A stretch of DNA of 64,000 nucleotides. Origin: Lineus longissimus (Eukaryota; Nemertea; Pilidiophora; Heteronemertea; Lineidae). The DNA lies in NCBI RefSeq assembly GCF_910592395.1, contig NC_088323.1, positions 10,277,501-10,341,500 of the forward strand. Direction: 5' to 3'. Of this stretch, positions 10,502 to 22,586 are shown piece after piece (the first letter of the stretch is position 1; each line of letters begins with the position of its first letter). Made by a program: the position numbers and the translations under genes. The notes beneath the pieces are model-generated. The model was not told the origin of the DNA. It did no database searches and worked only from the letters and a program-made list of their open reading frames with translations.

Positions 10502-11709
10502 ATGTGATGAATATTTTGGGAGCAAATCTCCCCAAAAGTATGACCGATCAGAGGAAAATGATGCTGTGCCAGTGATGCCCAGTGTCTAATGAAGGGGATG
10601 AACCATTGTCAAACAGAAGATGTATATTAAATTAGGTTGATTTTGTGGATTAAATGCGGAATGGTTAATAGAGAATCTGGCCTCTTGAGGGTCCACCTAA
10701 CATACAACCCTCCTCCAGCAGGAGAGTTAGAGATGCAATTTTAGTTAGTTCCCCTTCTCTCAGAGGGCACCACTGACCAATACATATACAAACTTGGCAA
10801 GGCTACATCTGCTACTATCAAAATGTGCAGGTGGTAGATATTCGGAAATTCATAGAGCAGAGAGCGCAATTTATCGGTATTGGGCTTATGAAACAAAACT
10901 GGCACGCTCTAAGAGAGAGAATGGATGAAATATCGGAATATCTGCAAGATTGATGAGGGTCATTGAGACAATATATATAGATAAAAGTAACCCCATGTGC
11001 AATATATGTCATTTGATGTTGACGAGCATCATGTATCAGTATCTGTTAGGGCGTCGTTAAATTTTGTTCTACACGAACAGTTTACACCCCGTGGTAAAGA
11101 ACCAGTGGATAGTGTGAAAACGTCAAAATCATCTCTCTTGGCAATATAATGATTGGGAGGAATCTTTTCTGTCTGAATCGCAGTATACCGATGAAACAGA
11201 AATATGGGCCATTTGAGATGTCTGAAATTTTCAAAATGGAGAGATGCACGGTGTGAGCCCCTGTTGAATGCATGGAATATCTTGCAAATTTTTCGGATAT
11301 TCTTGCGTCTTCTAGGCCTGAAGGTTGGGAACTGCAGCAAAACGAAAAGTTGTATTGCAACGATTTCCCCCGGATTATGTGCGAAAATCACTCGAATTTG
11401 CATTTTCATCCTACAAACCCGAATTGGAATTGTGCGACGGTGTCATCGTGGTTCCTGGCACAATTTTGCGTAAAGAAATTACTGATGATCCACGTGTTAC
11501 AGTTATCGAAAGAGATACATTGCACATCGTTAAAATCGAAATAGCTCCTAAACACTGGTTCATTTTGCAAAGCTGTCGCTCGACGTATTATGAAAATGAC
11601 AGTAACTATTATCTGGCATTTAAGGATGCAATACAATAAAGGTGAAAGTTTGAACGAGTCGGAAAACTGAATTGATGGATGCTACTGCATACGTGTAAAA
11701 AGCATTATA
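10502..11709. other. Mostly unassigned interval
   Basis: The first part (to ~10,800) could still be outer LTR sequence of the Gypsy element. From ~10,800 to 11,709 I see only short open frames, one of which (11,325-11,639) is listed separately. Confidence 0.35.
11325..11639 (+). CDS. Possible orphan exon or fragment of unknown protein
   Basis: A 104-codon frame with unbiased composition. Examples are the segments RFPPDYVRKSLEFAFSSYKPELE and the C-terminal STYYENDSNYYLAFKDAIQ. I do not recognise a family. The upstream sequence in the alternative +1 frame also looks coding-like (SSRPEGWELQQNEKLYCND), which suggests a frameshifted remnant. There is no visible start context or polyadenylation signal. 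It may equally be chance. Confidence 0.2.
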   Translation: MGTAAKRKVVLQRFPPDYVRKSLEFAFSSYKPELELCDGVIVVPGTILRKEITDDPRVTVIERDTLHIVKIEIAPKHWFILQSCRSTYYENDSNYYLAFKDAIQ

Positions 11710-13125
11710 CCCCTGCGAAATTCGACTGGAAATTGTCGGCAAAAGCCGGCAATTTCCACCTAATTCCAAACTATTTTTCCTTGCCAGGAGGCTGGAATTA
11801 GCAATAATCTTACGTTTTATATGATGGGCCTCTTATGCTCGTGTAAGTCCATGGTCAACACACACCAAGAATGATATTTACATTATAACAGTATGACAAG
11901 ATTGTGTCAGAAAACTAAGGGATTAGGTCAGTGGCATATGCTCAAAACTTGATAATGCCACAGCAATCATGTTTGCAAGTGACATAAATCACTTGTTTGC
12001 ATAGATAATTTCAGGCGCCCGCAACAAGAACTGGTCATCCTAGCAACCTCTGTTGGAAGCAAAATCAACCTGCAACCTTTAATCATATTTCTGTGTGACA
12101 GAAATTGCCTGTTTGCAGTTATAATTGCAGATGCCATCAAAATTGAATTAGAATTGGAAATCGCACGGCCTGGGATCAAGCAAAATCAACATGCAATCAT
12201 GTTTGCATGTGAAAAATTGCCTGTCTGTGGTGATAATCGCAGGTGCGTGTGACAAGATTGCAATCAGCAAAGTCAAAACTAAGCGATTATTGGTTTTACT
12301 CCACGTCAAGAGATCTTCTTGTTGCATATCACAACGATTCTAATCATAGTCACTGTTGAGTGACAAAAAACGCCTGTTTAAGTGTGCAGCGCTCTGATCG
12401 ATTCAAACGTAGAGCAGGTCACATACTCAATATTAAATTGTCAACAAATGCCAGCTATTTCCAATATATGACAACCCTGACATTGGTAAATGAGCTCGAA
12501 GGTTTGGGTCCAGCCCGGTCGCATACTGAATTCTTAATTTCCAGCTAATGTCAACAAATGTCAGCTGTTTCCAATAAATGACAGCAAATGACAATTCTGA
12601 GGATACAGTCGCATTCCTCGTTGCATGCTGAATTTGTAATTTCCAGATAATGTCAACTAATGCCAGCTATTTCCAATAAATGACAGCCCTGACATTCCTC
12701 GTTGCATGCTGAATTTGCAATTTCCAGTTAATGTCAACTAATGCCAGCTATTTCCAATAAATGACAGCCCTGACATTCCTCGTTGCATGCTGAATTTGTA
12801 ATTTCCAGCTAATGTCAACTAATGCCAGCTATTTCCAATAAATGACAGCCCTGACATTATGGTAATCAGCTAGAAGGCCTGGGTCAAGATTTTTCCACCT
12901 AATTCCAGCTCTGGAAATTAGGTTCCAGCTAATGCCAGCTTATGCCAGCTTTTTCCAGAGCTGGCATTTTCTGGCACTGCCATTTACCAAAATACCGCCA
13001 AACTCCAGCCCTGACATTTTCTGGAATTTCCAGCTAATTCCAGCCTCCTGGCAAGGAAAAATAGTTTGGAATTAGGTGGAAATTGCCGGCTTTTGCCGAC
13101 AATTTCCAGTCGAATTTCGCAGGGG
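11710..13125. mobile_element. Non-autonomous DNA transposon with perfect 93-bp terminal inverted repeats, TA flanks
   Basis: Positions 11,710-11,802 and 13,033-13,125 are exact reverse complements as read, beginning CCCCTGCGAAATTCGACTGG. TA sits immediately outside both ends (11,708-11,709 and 13,126-13,127), which suggests a TA target duplication as in Tc1/mariner and related superfamilies. The 1.2-kb interior lacks a transposase. It is rich in TTCCAGCTAATG-type motifs derived from the terminal sequence and contains an 81-bp tandem repeat. No superfamily can be fixed from the ends alone. Confidence 0.9.
12430..12860. repeat. 81-bp minisatellite inside the TA-flanked element
   Basis: The unit ATGTCAACTAATGCCAGCTA, then TTTCCAATAAATGACAGCCC, then CCTCGTTGCATGCTGAATTT recurs about four times at a period of ~81 bp. 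The middle copies are nearly identical and the outer ones diverged. Confidence 0.88.
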
Positions 13126-13296
13126 TATCCGGTATACATGGTATACATGTCATGGTAATAGATTAGGAATTAGCATATTCTATTTTAGTCCAGATTGCTA
13201 TGCCATGGGAAACCCCTATGATGGGGGGGGGGGGGCATCATACAGTTGTATCAATGGCGAGTAAGACAGAACTGTGCTGTTTTGAAGTTAAAGCTG

Positions 13297-14121
13297 GCTT
13301 ACTGGACTTTGCGCAACGAAACGAAACGAGCGAAATGGGGGAGCGACCATTATGTTTTACCCCGGTACTCTAGCCTGAAAATTTGTTCGGACCTCGATCG
13401 AAGAAGGTACGACAAACAATTAATTAATCAAACCCTTATGAGGTTCATTCATTTGAAGTAGAGAGGGTAACGTACATTGTATACACAAATCAAACACACA
13501 CGCAGTGCTTGCATGCATTGCAGAGAACGACTTTTGAGTGATGACCCACACCCACCCAGGCAGCTGAGACACATGTCTTGTTGGACATGCCTACCGATTT
13601 TTACTAAATAAAAGCATAACTTCATCACACTTTTGGGGGCTGAAAATGTACTCATGTAAATTACTTAAATTACATGCCAAATTCGCACATGACCTGTTAT
13701 TTCTCAAAGCTTGGAAGCTCAACTGTCTGAATGTAATGTATGCGCGTAATGTATACTCTCAGCAAGCGAATAGTTGTGATCGTCGGTTTTTGATACGAAT
13801 CGTTTCCTGTATGGCCGTTACAAGCCGTTGTCTGAATATGATGTGAATCTGTTTACTGTTCAATGCTGCTCCCTGTGACGCTGTACCCGCAAATGTTCAA
13901 TGAAAAAAATGCTTGATAATGACTTACACGGCTTGTTCGCATCGTAAACATAGTGGTACCCGGGTAAACTGTCTTTGCGTTTGGCCTAATTTTACAACGA
14001 TTACTCCCCATGTAACCACGATCTAGGATAGACAGGCTGTGTATTATGAATAGGAAAAGTCACCTAGGGACCGTTGCGTAGACTACTTTTTTGGCGAAAT
14101 ATTGCGCAAAGTCCAGTAAGC
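13297..14121. mobile_element. Putative MITE with 20-bp inverted ends
   Basis: GCTTACTGGACTTTGCGCAA at 13,297-13,316 is exactly complementary to 14,102-14,121. The 825-bp unit has no convincing coding frame. A 13-G run (13,223-13,235) lies just outside. No clear target duplication is visible, so it could also be an old inverted duplication. Confidence 0.55.
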
Positions 14122-14186
14122 TGTCAGAGCTAGCCCTTGATCATGGAGGGAAATTAATTAAGGTGAATGTCCTGGTCTGTCTGTAA

Positions 14187-14891
14187 GGCTGGGTTCACAT
14201 AGAACTATACTATTCGGTATTCGGTGCACGTTTTGCCAGGGCACGCGGGTACCTGAAATCGAACAAGGAAATTTCACAATACCGGGTCACATAAGAGGGC
14301 ACTATTCGAAAAGGTCGTATACCTGCGTATAGTATAGTATAGTATAGTATAGTGGGAATCGTGCGCGTTTGATTTTCGTGCAGCGTATACCACCCTGTTC
14401 AGAAGTGACCAGTGCATTTTAATGTTATCTATCACAATTATTAAACGATTTATTGCATACTATAGGATATGTTAGAAACAACAGTACTCATTTTTACTCA
14501 TTTTATTGCAATTTCTAAGTACAGGCCTTCATTACATGTTTTATTACTAATCGACTAAATGATTCTTTTAATCAACATCTGGATGATCCATGAGGTTTTT
14601 AAATGTCCTGTGGTACTCCCCCAACAGAGGTCTCATCTTAAAGTGCTGCCGCACCCATTCTGTTCTTTCTTTCTTTGGTCTTTGTGCCTGGTCAGCTTCA
14701 TCCTCGGCTAAGAGGAGAAGAGCCAAATCTTCTTCGTCTGAACTGTCCATCTGATCGGCGCCAAAAGACCGAATACCGCACACATGCTACCCTATGTGAC
14801 TTGCCGTGCCCGTATAGCGTATAGCGAATACCGAATAGCGTATATCGAATAGCGTATACCGAATACCGTATAGTTCTATGTGAACCCAGCC
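14187..14891 (-). mobile_element. PIF/Harbinger derivative, TAA target duplication
   Basis: Ends GGCTGGGTTCACATAGAACT and its complement flank a 705-bp unit. TAA is duplicated on both sides (14,184-14,186 and 14,892-14,894), the classic 3-bp TWA duplication of Harbinger elements. The interior keeps only the 5' end of a transposase gene on the minus strand. Subterminal TATAGCGTATAC-like repeats and a (GTATA)n run near 14,331 follow the ends. A related copy lies at 60,665-61,194. Confidence 0.93.
14568..14783 (-). CDS. PIF/Harbinger transposase N-terminal fragment
   Basis: A 71-codon frame. From its second Met it reads as an acidic leader (DSSDEEDLALLLLAEDEAD), then RTEWVRQHFKMRPLLGEYHR, which matches the start of Harbinger transposases (W-V-R-x-H...GxYH). 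The DDE domain is missing, so it is a remnant and probably carried along as 5' non-coding sequence of a MITE. The second copy of this element has the same leader but ends sooner. Confidence 0.7.
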   Translation of the reverse strand: MCGIRSFGADQMDSSDEEDLALLLLAEDEADQAQRPKKERTEWVRQHFKMRPLLGEYHRTFKNLMDHPDVD

Positions 14892-14894
14892 TAA

Positions 14895-16285
14895 GAGTTC
14901 TATATCTCACAGCTATCTATATTCGAGGTATATCTGCAGATGTCATCCTCTTGCAAACAGGGCCTACAACGTAACTTCTCCTTACGCATGCTTCATTGAA
15001 GGAGTATGTATCAAGTTAAATGGCCTGATATTGTTGGGATGGCAGAGGCATGCCCAGGGCATGGGGCACAAATCATCATAGGCCATGAGTTTACACAAAC
15101 CATGTGCTGTACCCCAGGACATTCAAAGGCCCGACCACCCGTGCTATTGCTTGCATATGTACAGTTCCTCTATTCATTGAAATGCCATTAGGCAATAGGT
15201 CATCGAAATACCTTAGTGGGACAGCAATCGGCACCAAATACTATAAGATTGCATTAAATTTTCAGTGAAGTTCAAACTTTTTGCCAATGCAATTCATGGT
15301 ATACCCCATTTCAACTTGCCCGCTCCCTGGGTAATTTGCTAGTCTTTATTGATAATTGTGATTATTGCTTAACTACTTGCCCGATTGCCACCTGTCTGAT
15401 GAACATGGGGACATCTATTAACTGCCGTACAGTGTTACTTGCACATGGGTTTTGATTTTACCTATTTTTCATGGTCAGAGCAGTTAAATTGCATAAAAAT
15501 TCGATTTGGCTAGATACTGTTATATCACTTTCTGTAACTAGCATGAATTAATTGTCTACCAAACATTCTTTCGGTGAGCACAATGGCCCCTGGCCGTTTC
15601 ATTTTATCATGATATCAAGCCTGGAAAAAGTCAAGAAGCAAAACTTTTGATTCATTGCCAAACTTCTCTGAGCCCACTAACATAAGCATGGTAGGCTTAC
15701 ATTTTGCATAGCCCCCCCCCCCCCCCCCCCCAGCATATTGGTGCATATTGGTAAGTTTGTATGTCCTTTCTGGACCCTTTTTGTGTTTTTTACATATGTC
15801 GCCCAGAAAATGATGTTCTTATTTTCCCGTCTCTCGGCCACACCCTTTTCTGGATAAAAGCCATGAAAATTGTTTAAAAAAAACAAAAACAAAAAAACAA
15901 AAATTATACTATCAAGGGTAAGTGATATTCACATCAAATTCAGAAACCCCTGATGCATTACGACCTCTCATTTTGGAATGAAATCAAAAACAATTTATCC
16001 AATTCCAGCAATAATAAAAATCTGTATTGCGGCTAATCTCTGAGCAACCTTCAGGAATTTTTGTCCCAGGGTAAACGAGGATGCTCATCCCAATCATCTG
16101 ACACAACAAGTTGAAGTTCAGCAGTCGCAAGTGGTTGGGCACAAATTCAATCTATTTACATAGACCTTAATTCACCAAGCGTCTCTCTCGGTTGCCATAC
16201 ATGGTGGACCCAGAGAATGTGGTCCCTGGACTACTTCAGCATCAGCTGGCAGCCTTTGCTCTTCCTAAATGTTTTTTTTTTTCAG
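14895..16285. other. Non-coding interval with 20-C homopolymer
   Basis: No gene recognised. A run of 20 C lies at 15,712-15,731. The final bases before 16,286 are a pyrimidine tract ending in CAG, read as a splice acceptor. Upstream exon(s) of the following gene probably lie in or before this stretch but cannot be identified. Confidence 0.4.
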
Positions 16286-18119
16286 ACGATTATGATGATG
16301 ATGAAGAAATTCACGATTCTGATGAGGAGTATAACCCTGCTAGAGATGTGAGTGACAGTCAATCCAACGATGAATCTGATGCAGAATCCGTTGTCTACTC
16401 GATGCTAAATGGAAAGAATACCGCCAGTCCAAGCCAGTCTATTACCGTTATGACTACAAATAACGCTGATGGCAGAAAATACGACAGAAAGCATCATTGT
16501 CTCTTTGCGTCACCTGAAAGATATGCATAAAGAAGAGCGCGAAATCATAGAATATATGGCAGTTAAGGACCCGAAGAAGAAACGTAATCTTGAAATTAAA
16601 TTTAGGAATCTGGGGGAGCACTTGCACAATACCACTGTGATCAGGAACAATTCCGGAATACTGTCTGTGCAGTATCGTTCATCTCGGCCACTTCCATGGC
16701 AAGAATACGTTCCTTGTGAACACTGCCTTGGATATTATGCCAAGCGAGAACTGAGGAGACATGTGTCTCGTTGTCCATTGTCTCCTGAACTAGGAATTAA
16801 GAAGTATTCCCGTGTTGTTGTTAGTGGTCAGCTTCTGCTACCTGTGCAGATAAGCACAACGGCTGGATTCAAGGAAGTTCTGGTAACAATGGCTTCAGAT
16901 GAAATATCGCGAATCGTTAAAGGTGATCATATCATACTGGCTCTTGGAGCCAAAAAGTTTGAAAAGTTTGGGCTCGACCACGATCAGTGGTCCAGCATTC
17001 ATAACACCACGCGCGAACTCGGGAAATTGCTGAGAGCATTGAGAGAGGCTACTAATCAGCCAAACTCTACAATTGAAGACTTCATCGATCCTTGCCGTTA
17101 CAGAGACGTTGTGGCCTGTGTAAAACAGATTTCAGGATTTTGCGGTGAATCACATCAAGTCACCACCCCTTCTCTAGCGTTGAAACTGGGGCATTCAATC
17201 AAAAAGTGTGAAAAGATCGTGAAGAAGAATGCAATGGAGATGAAATTAAAGGAGGCAAAGGAAGATGCAGCTGAGTTCATAGGCATGTGCAATGACTATT
17301 GGACTGAGGACATCTCTACTCATGCCCTGAGAAACTTGCATGAGGCAAAGAGAAACAAAATAAAGTATATTCCCCTCACCAATGATGTGAAGATTCTCTC
17401 CAACTACCTGAGAAGAAAGGGCGAAGCTGCCTTCAATAAATTAAGCAAAAGTTCACACGACTCTACCAGCTGGCGTGACCTCGCTGAGGTAGCCATGTCA
17501 CAGCTCATTCTGTTCAACATGCGCCGACAGGGAGAGGTTTCAAAGATGAAAGTGGAGGATTTCAAGGCCCAGCACACTGGTGCACAGGAGGATGTCCTGC
17601 AAGCACTTTCTCCGTTAGAGAAAGAACTCTGCACGAAACTGAGAAGAATCGAGATAGTGGGCAAAAAGACATCGACGGTCCCAATGCTTATCACGGCTCA
17701 AATGCAAGCATGGATTGAGCTGGTGATTGAAACGAGAGATAAAGTTGGCATCCCCCCAGACAACCAATTCCTGTTTGCACGAACTTTCTATGGCTCCCTT
17801 GGTCATTTTCGAGGTACTGAAACTCTCTGAAAACACAGTAATGAATGTGGTGCCAAGTATCCACATCTTCTCCGATCAACACAGCTGCGGAAGCAAATTG
17901 CCACATTGTCTCAAGTCTTAAGTCTAACGGAAAACGAAATGGATATTGTGGCCAAATTCCTTGGCCATGATATAAGGATCCATAGGGAATTCTATCGACT
18001 ACCAGATGAAACCCTGCAGGTTGCCAAGGTGTCCAAGCTTCTCCTTGCAATGGAAAATGGCACGTTCTTGAAATGCAAAGGAAAGAACTTGGAAGACATT
18101 GATGTCAACCTTGATGAAG
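16286..18119 (+). pseudogene. Main exon: acidic leader, finger, YR-like domain
   Basis: The acceptor TTTTTTTTTTCAG precedes 16,286 and the donor GTACGT follows 18,119. The leader (DDYDDDEE, DSDEEYNPARD) runs into GRKYDRKHHCLF in frame 1. The family continues through a C2H2 finger to RHLKDMH, but here those residues lie in frame 2. The inner part with the second Cys is missing, so a deletion of non-multiple-of-three length removed it. Frame 2 then holds PCEHCLGYYAKRELRRHVSRC (a second zinc site) and the YR domain. The YR domain has the first catalytic Arg in NMRRQGEVSKMKVEDF, a LRKQIATLSQ segment, and GHDIRIHREFYRLP with the putative catalytic Tyr. TGA at 17,828 interrupts the frame after FRGTETL. 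The same frame resumes with KHSNECGAKYP. Confidence 0.8.
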
Positions 18120-19029
18120 GTACGTTGATATAATCATTTTGCCCTCAGCCAGGGGCTTTAGGGGTGAGGGCATAGTCATCCCCTAGGCGGCGGAAGGGTG
18201 TCCTCACTCTTTTGTGAACACAGTTTCACATTCATTCATGATACCCGATGCATCATCAATGAGTCACCTCTGACTTAAGGTTGGGGGAATAGGGGGTGCA
18301 ATGCAAAAACATGTTTGGTGCAATTACTCTCTAACTATTGATTGTTCGACTCCCAAGTTTTATTGTCATTGGCCACCAGGTGAGCACATGGCCCATGGAC
18401 CATTTGAATTTCGTCTGTAGACTTCGGGGAGGGAGAGGGGGGTCATAGAAAAGTCTACGCTTTGTAGATGTTGGTTTATAGATATGCCATGGTTTGAAAT
18501 GGGAAAATGAAGGGAAAAAGTCTCGATGAATTAATCTGTGTTGTGATTTCTTAATATTTTTGTGATTTTGTGCTCGTTGCAAAAATGCCACCCTTTTCCA
18601 GCAGCCTGTCACGATCGAATGGCTAGGTATTTTTTGATCGAGTTTGCAGCACATAAAATCCTAATGGTACTATAGTTTTCATTGCAGAAAACTGTGCTCG
18701 AAAAAGATGATTTTTTTAGGAAGTTATTCAACTTTAAAGTTACGAGAGTATTTTTTTAAAACACCCTGTGCTTATACTATGGATTTAGGAGTACCAGCTG
18801 GTTTCTTTTACTTTTTCCACCTTTTTTGAGTCAAGGCCATAAGATCCACTGTGGTGTTGGACACATAGTCCCTGGACCTGATCTCATATTCATGAAACAT
18901 GTGTTGTAAAGAGTACAGCATACATTGACGTGTCAATAGTGCTGTCAAACAGACAATTATCTGAATGACTGTGCACTCTTCACTCAAATATTTTATTTAC
19001 TGACAGCATAGTCTAATTTTGCTTTACAG

Positions 19030-21463
19030 ACATTGTGCTTGAAGGAGAGAGTGACTCCGATGACGATGATGATAGAGACAAGTCTAACATTCCAGGTAAA
19101 TTTTATGATTCAAATGTTGTGTCGCTTAAATTACATAGATAGCTCAGGGGGTTAAGTAACCCAGTAACTATAGGTTCTATTGCGCGCAGAATAAAGAAAC
19201 GATCCCTTGCACAACTGTATGGCCCACTTGAATATATGTACATGACCCTCAATTTTGACACTTTGCAATAACTGAGTTACTCCGCATCATTTGCGATTCA
19301 ATCATCTGGGCTAAGTCCTAGTAGCTGAGGGTTATTACCAACCTTTGAGTTCACATGTGAAGTTACATACAAATTTTGTTGAAAAGTTAGCCAAGGCTTT
19401 TGTAAATAACACCTGAACCACCCCGTGCCAATACTGGTAATGTCCATCTACACTGTTGACGAACTTGACAGAGTAAAGTCACTTTCAGGGTGTTCAGGGT
19501 GGAATGACATTGGACGTCATCGTGGCACAGTGTAACTGGCTTTCAGAGATTTGCTGTTCAAAGATGGTGTCATCAAACTTAGATGAAAAAACTCTCAAAA
19601 CTTTGGAAATTCATGCTAAACATTTAGGTATAGAACATAAGGCATAGTAACATACAATGTTGGATAATTCTGTTGTTGGCTTTGCAGACAAAAAGGAAAA
19701 AGTCAGTGGAAGAAAGAAACGTAGAACAGTCGTAGGTACAGTCGTTAGAATCCACCTTGTTTGGTTTTCATTTTCACTTGAATAGCTCATCAGTTATCAT
19801 CTCCATTGCATTTACCATTTCGGAAGTGTAAAATTGTATGCTAACCTGCCTGCGTCTGGTTGCGAGGGATAACAGCCATATGATGCCAGAGGCATTATTC
19901 CAAGAAAATTGTGTCATGATGTCAACTCGTACAGGTAATGAAGACACTTGGGACTCGGAAACATTACATCATGGCCTGGTCAAATGGAAAATGAAAAATG
20001 AAAATGGCCAAAACCTGCCTTGGTGGCTAGAGAAAAAAGAGACATTTGAGGCCTTTCTTGTACATGTGCCTTGTGTGTGGCTCATGAAATTTTCTTCCAG
20101 CAGCAGCCCTGGTAGTTTGAATGACCATTGAGGGGGAAAGTATTTTATGTAGACTGTTCTATGGAAATCAGTTTGAAAGTGTTTTAGACCTGACCACTGC
20201 CCATGTTCCTCTCCAGAGATTGATCTTGAGGAGGAGAGTGATGATGAAGACGATGAGTCTTACTTTCCAGGTGAATTTTAAGGACACCATGACCCATTTT
20301 CTTTGCCGCTTATGATAGGTACAAATGGTAGGACTATATCACATATCCTTCACGTTTTTGATTTGACCTACTTTTGAAGGTCACAATGGTCAATCTCGTC
20401 CAGCGTTCAGACAAAACCACGGCAATTTTTGTAATCGCTTTAGCCAGAGATCTAAATTTGGTCATGCAATAACTTTCACTACAGTCCTCAAACTTGGTGC
20501 AGAGTTAACAGGGAATATTGTCTACTGGGGTTTTTCACCTCTTCATGTCCTTGGTCAACAGGTGAGCACATGGTCCACAGACCATTTCATCAGCAGTGTC
20601 TGATCTTGACTCTGCATTTAGTAAATGCTTATGACTTCAGAATATTCTCAAATATTGCGAGAACAAGTCCGTTTGTAGATATCAGTGCACATGCTCAGTT
20701 TGGATTTCAAACTGAGGTTTTGAGTGTAGTATGTACATGTATTTTGGAGGTTGGTGATTATTGATAAAGCTGACGCGACTGTATTTGTGATGTAAGGTGG
20801 CATTTTGACACAAATGCATGTATCTTACTTAGTTCCGTGTCAAATAGGACATTTTATTTGTCTTCATATGGCTGGCTTCATGTGGCAGCCATTAGCATTT
20901 ATACCTTTTCAGAATCCTATATTCGAATACAATAGTCCAATTTAAAGGAGCAGTACATTCACTGCCTATATGCTCAACGCACACGGCGTGCACGTATTGA
21001 GAACTGCTACAGGCCATCGCGTTAGTGATATATATCATCATCACCTGCGGCGTATTTATACCATATTCAATTGATTGGGTACCATAGTGGGTTGTTCTTA
21101 AAACTGGAGCCTTGCCTTTTCAGTATTCAGCATTGAATACACTGCTTCTTTAATACTTTTTTGCAGAAGAAGAAAAAAAGAAAAAGGGCATTAAGCAGAG
21201 TAGAAAAGGTACAAATCTTGAATTCCATACTATATTATGTTATGTGTGATGTGGACATCGGAGTAGAGAGGTGTCCGCCCTACAGAGGTTGTGACTGAGG
21301 TAAATGACTAAGAAAAAAATTGAGACTGAACAAACATGTCCGTTATGTGGATGTGTCCGCAATATGAGGTTCCACTATACTTGATTGCCCTGTAATACAG
21401 CCAGCATATTATCCCCTGCAGGAGAAAAGGAAGCTGCAAAAACGAAGAAAAAGACAGGAAAAG
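19030..21463 (+). pseudogene. Five acidic and basic linker exons of the YR/SANT-like gene
   Basis: The five exons are 19,030-19,095 (VLEGESDSDDDDDRDKSN), 19,688-19,735 (KKEKVSGRKKRRTVV), 20,217-20,270 (IDLEEESDDEDDESYFP), 21,167-21,208 (EEEKKKKGIKQSRK) and 21,422-21,463 (GEKEAAKTKKKTGK). Each is 42-66 bp, a multiple of three, and bordered by AG/GT. Two resemble acidic patches and three resemble nuclear localisation signals. Each can be skipped without changing the frame. All are open. Confidence 0.72.
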
Positions 21464-22586
21464 GTAAGTTTTGAAATCCTCATTGATATACATTCTGCAT
21501 AAAATATTCAAACATAATTTTGGTCACCAGGCGATCTAGCTAACATTGAGATGAGACATGGATTCATGTTCTGACAGTCATGGGTGTCTATTCAGTTACC
21601 AGACCGCGGCCTTTAATGAGTCATGGTTTGGCAACTAGCCGGCCTATCCTCAATAGTGATATGCAATTTCTCCTTTTCAAAACATCACTGGTCCGAATCT
21701 TTTGAAGAAAAAATACTGAATACTGAAATTTTATAGATCTAGAGGCAATAATCAGCGATTATTGAAACTGATAAAAAAATCGGAAAATCAATCGCAAAAA
21801 TCACAGTGAACAGGTGAAAAACAGAACACCCTGGGCAACTCGTGTGACACAAGTTGCCCACGGCACGAAACGAAAGTACATGATCATTCTCGGATTGCGC
21901 ATGCGTAACGGTAAGCGTTTTACCTGAATCGCTTTGGCCGTTCACACGCAATGCTACACCGTTGGAAGCTATATCGATTTAACTGGAACGTTGGGAAAAT
22001 GCTAAAACTGGTGATTTAGCCGCAACGATTTGAAATCATTGTAAGAGGCCTTGAATAGTTGAGTCGATTTAACTCGCTGGAACATTCCCACATCGATACA
22101 AGGCTCTAGTTTGAACGCAGCTATAGCCTCTGCCATTTTATTTGACCAACTTTTCAAGGTCACTGGAGTCAAGAGCGGCATTTAGACGGCTGGTGAAAAA
22201 CCACATTTGAGTGTGTGCGCGTACACACAAAGCCCCCTCTGCTTCTTCTGGTTTCATTCCTGTAGGTGTAGAACTCTCCGATTCCTGTGGCTAGTGGAGG
22301 TGTTAAAAATAGTTTGTTTTTTTACGTTCACGGCATTTCTTCGCAAAAAATCTGTACATAAATAAGAAATTTCTGCAAAAATGCGGATTTCTGCGATTTT
22401 GAGTAAAAAAATTGGGTCCTGAGATACATCCAAACTGCAATGAAAAATATATAGGGTGGGGGGGGGGTCAATATCGAGCGTTAGACTTCGTCAGAATGAA
22501 ATGGCCAGGGCCATTGTGCTCACCTGTCGATATGAAAGGGAGAGTTTGAGGAAGAACTATGAAAAAACATAGTTACAAGACAGCCC

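Noticed and set aside
16192-16285. Coding start of the YR-like gene at the ATG at 16,192
   Set aside because: A strong pyrimidine tract and CAG end at 16,285, so the preceding open stretch is better read as intron.
17828-17830. TGA as a selenocysteine codon
   Set aside because: The position fits Arg (CGA), a second TGA shows the same pattern, and no selenoprotein family or downstream element is apparent.
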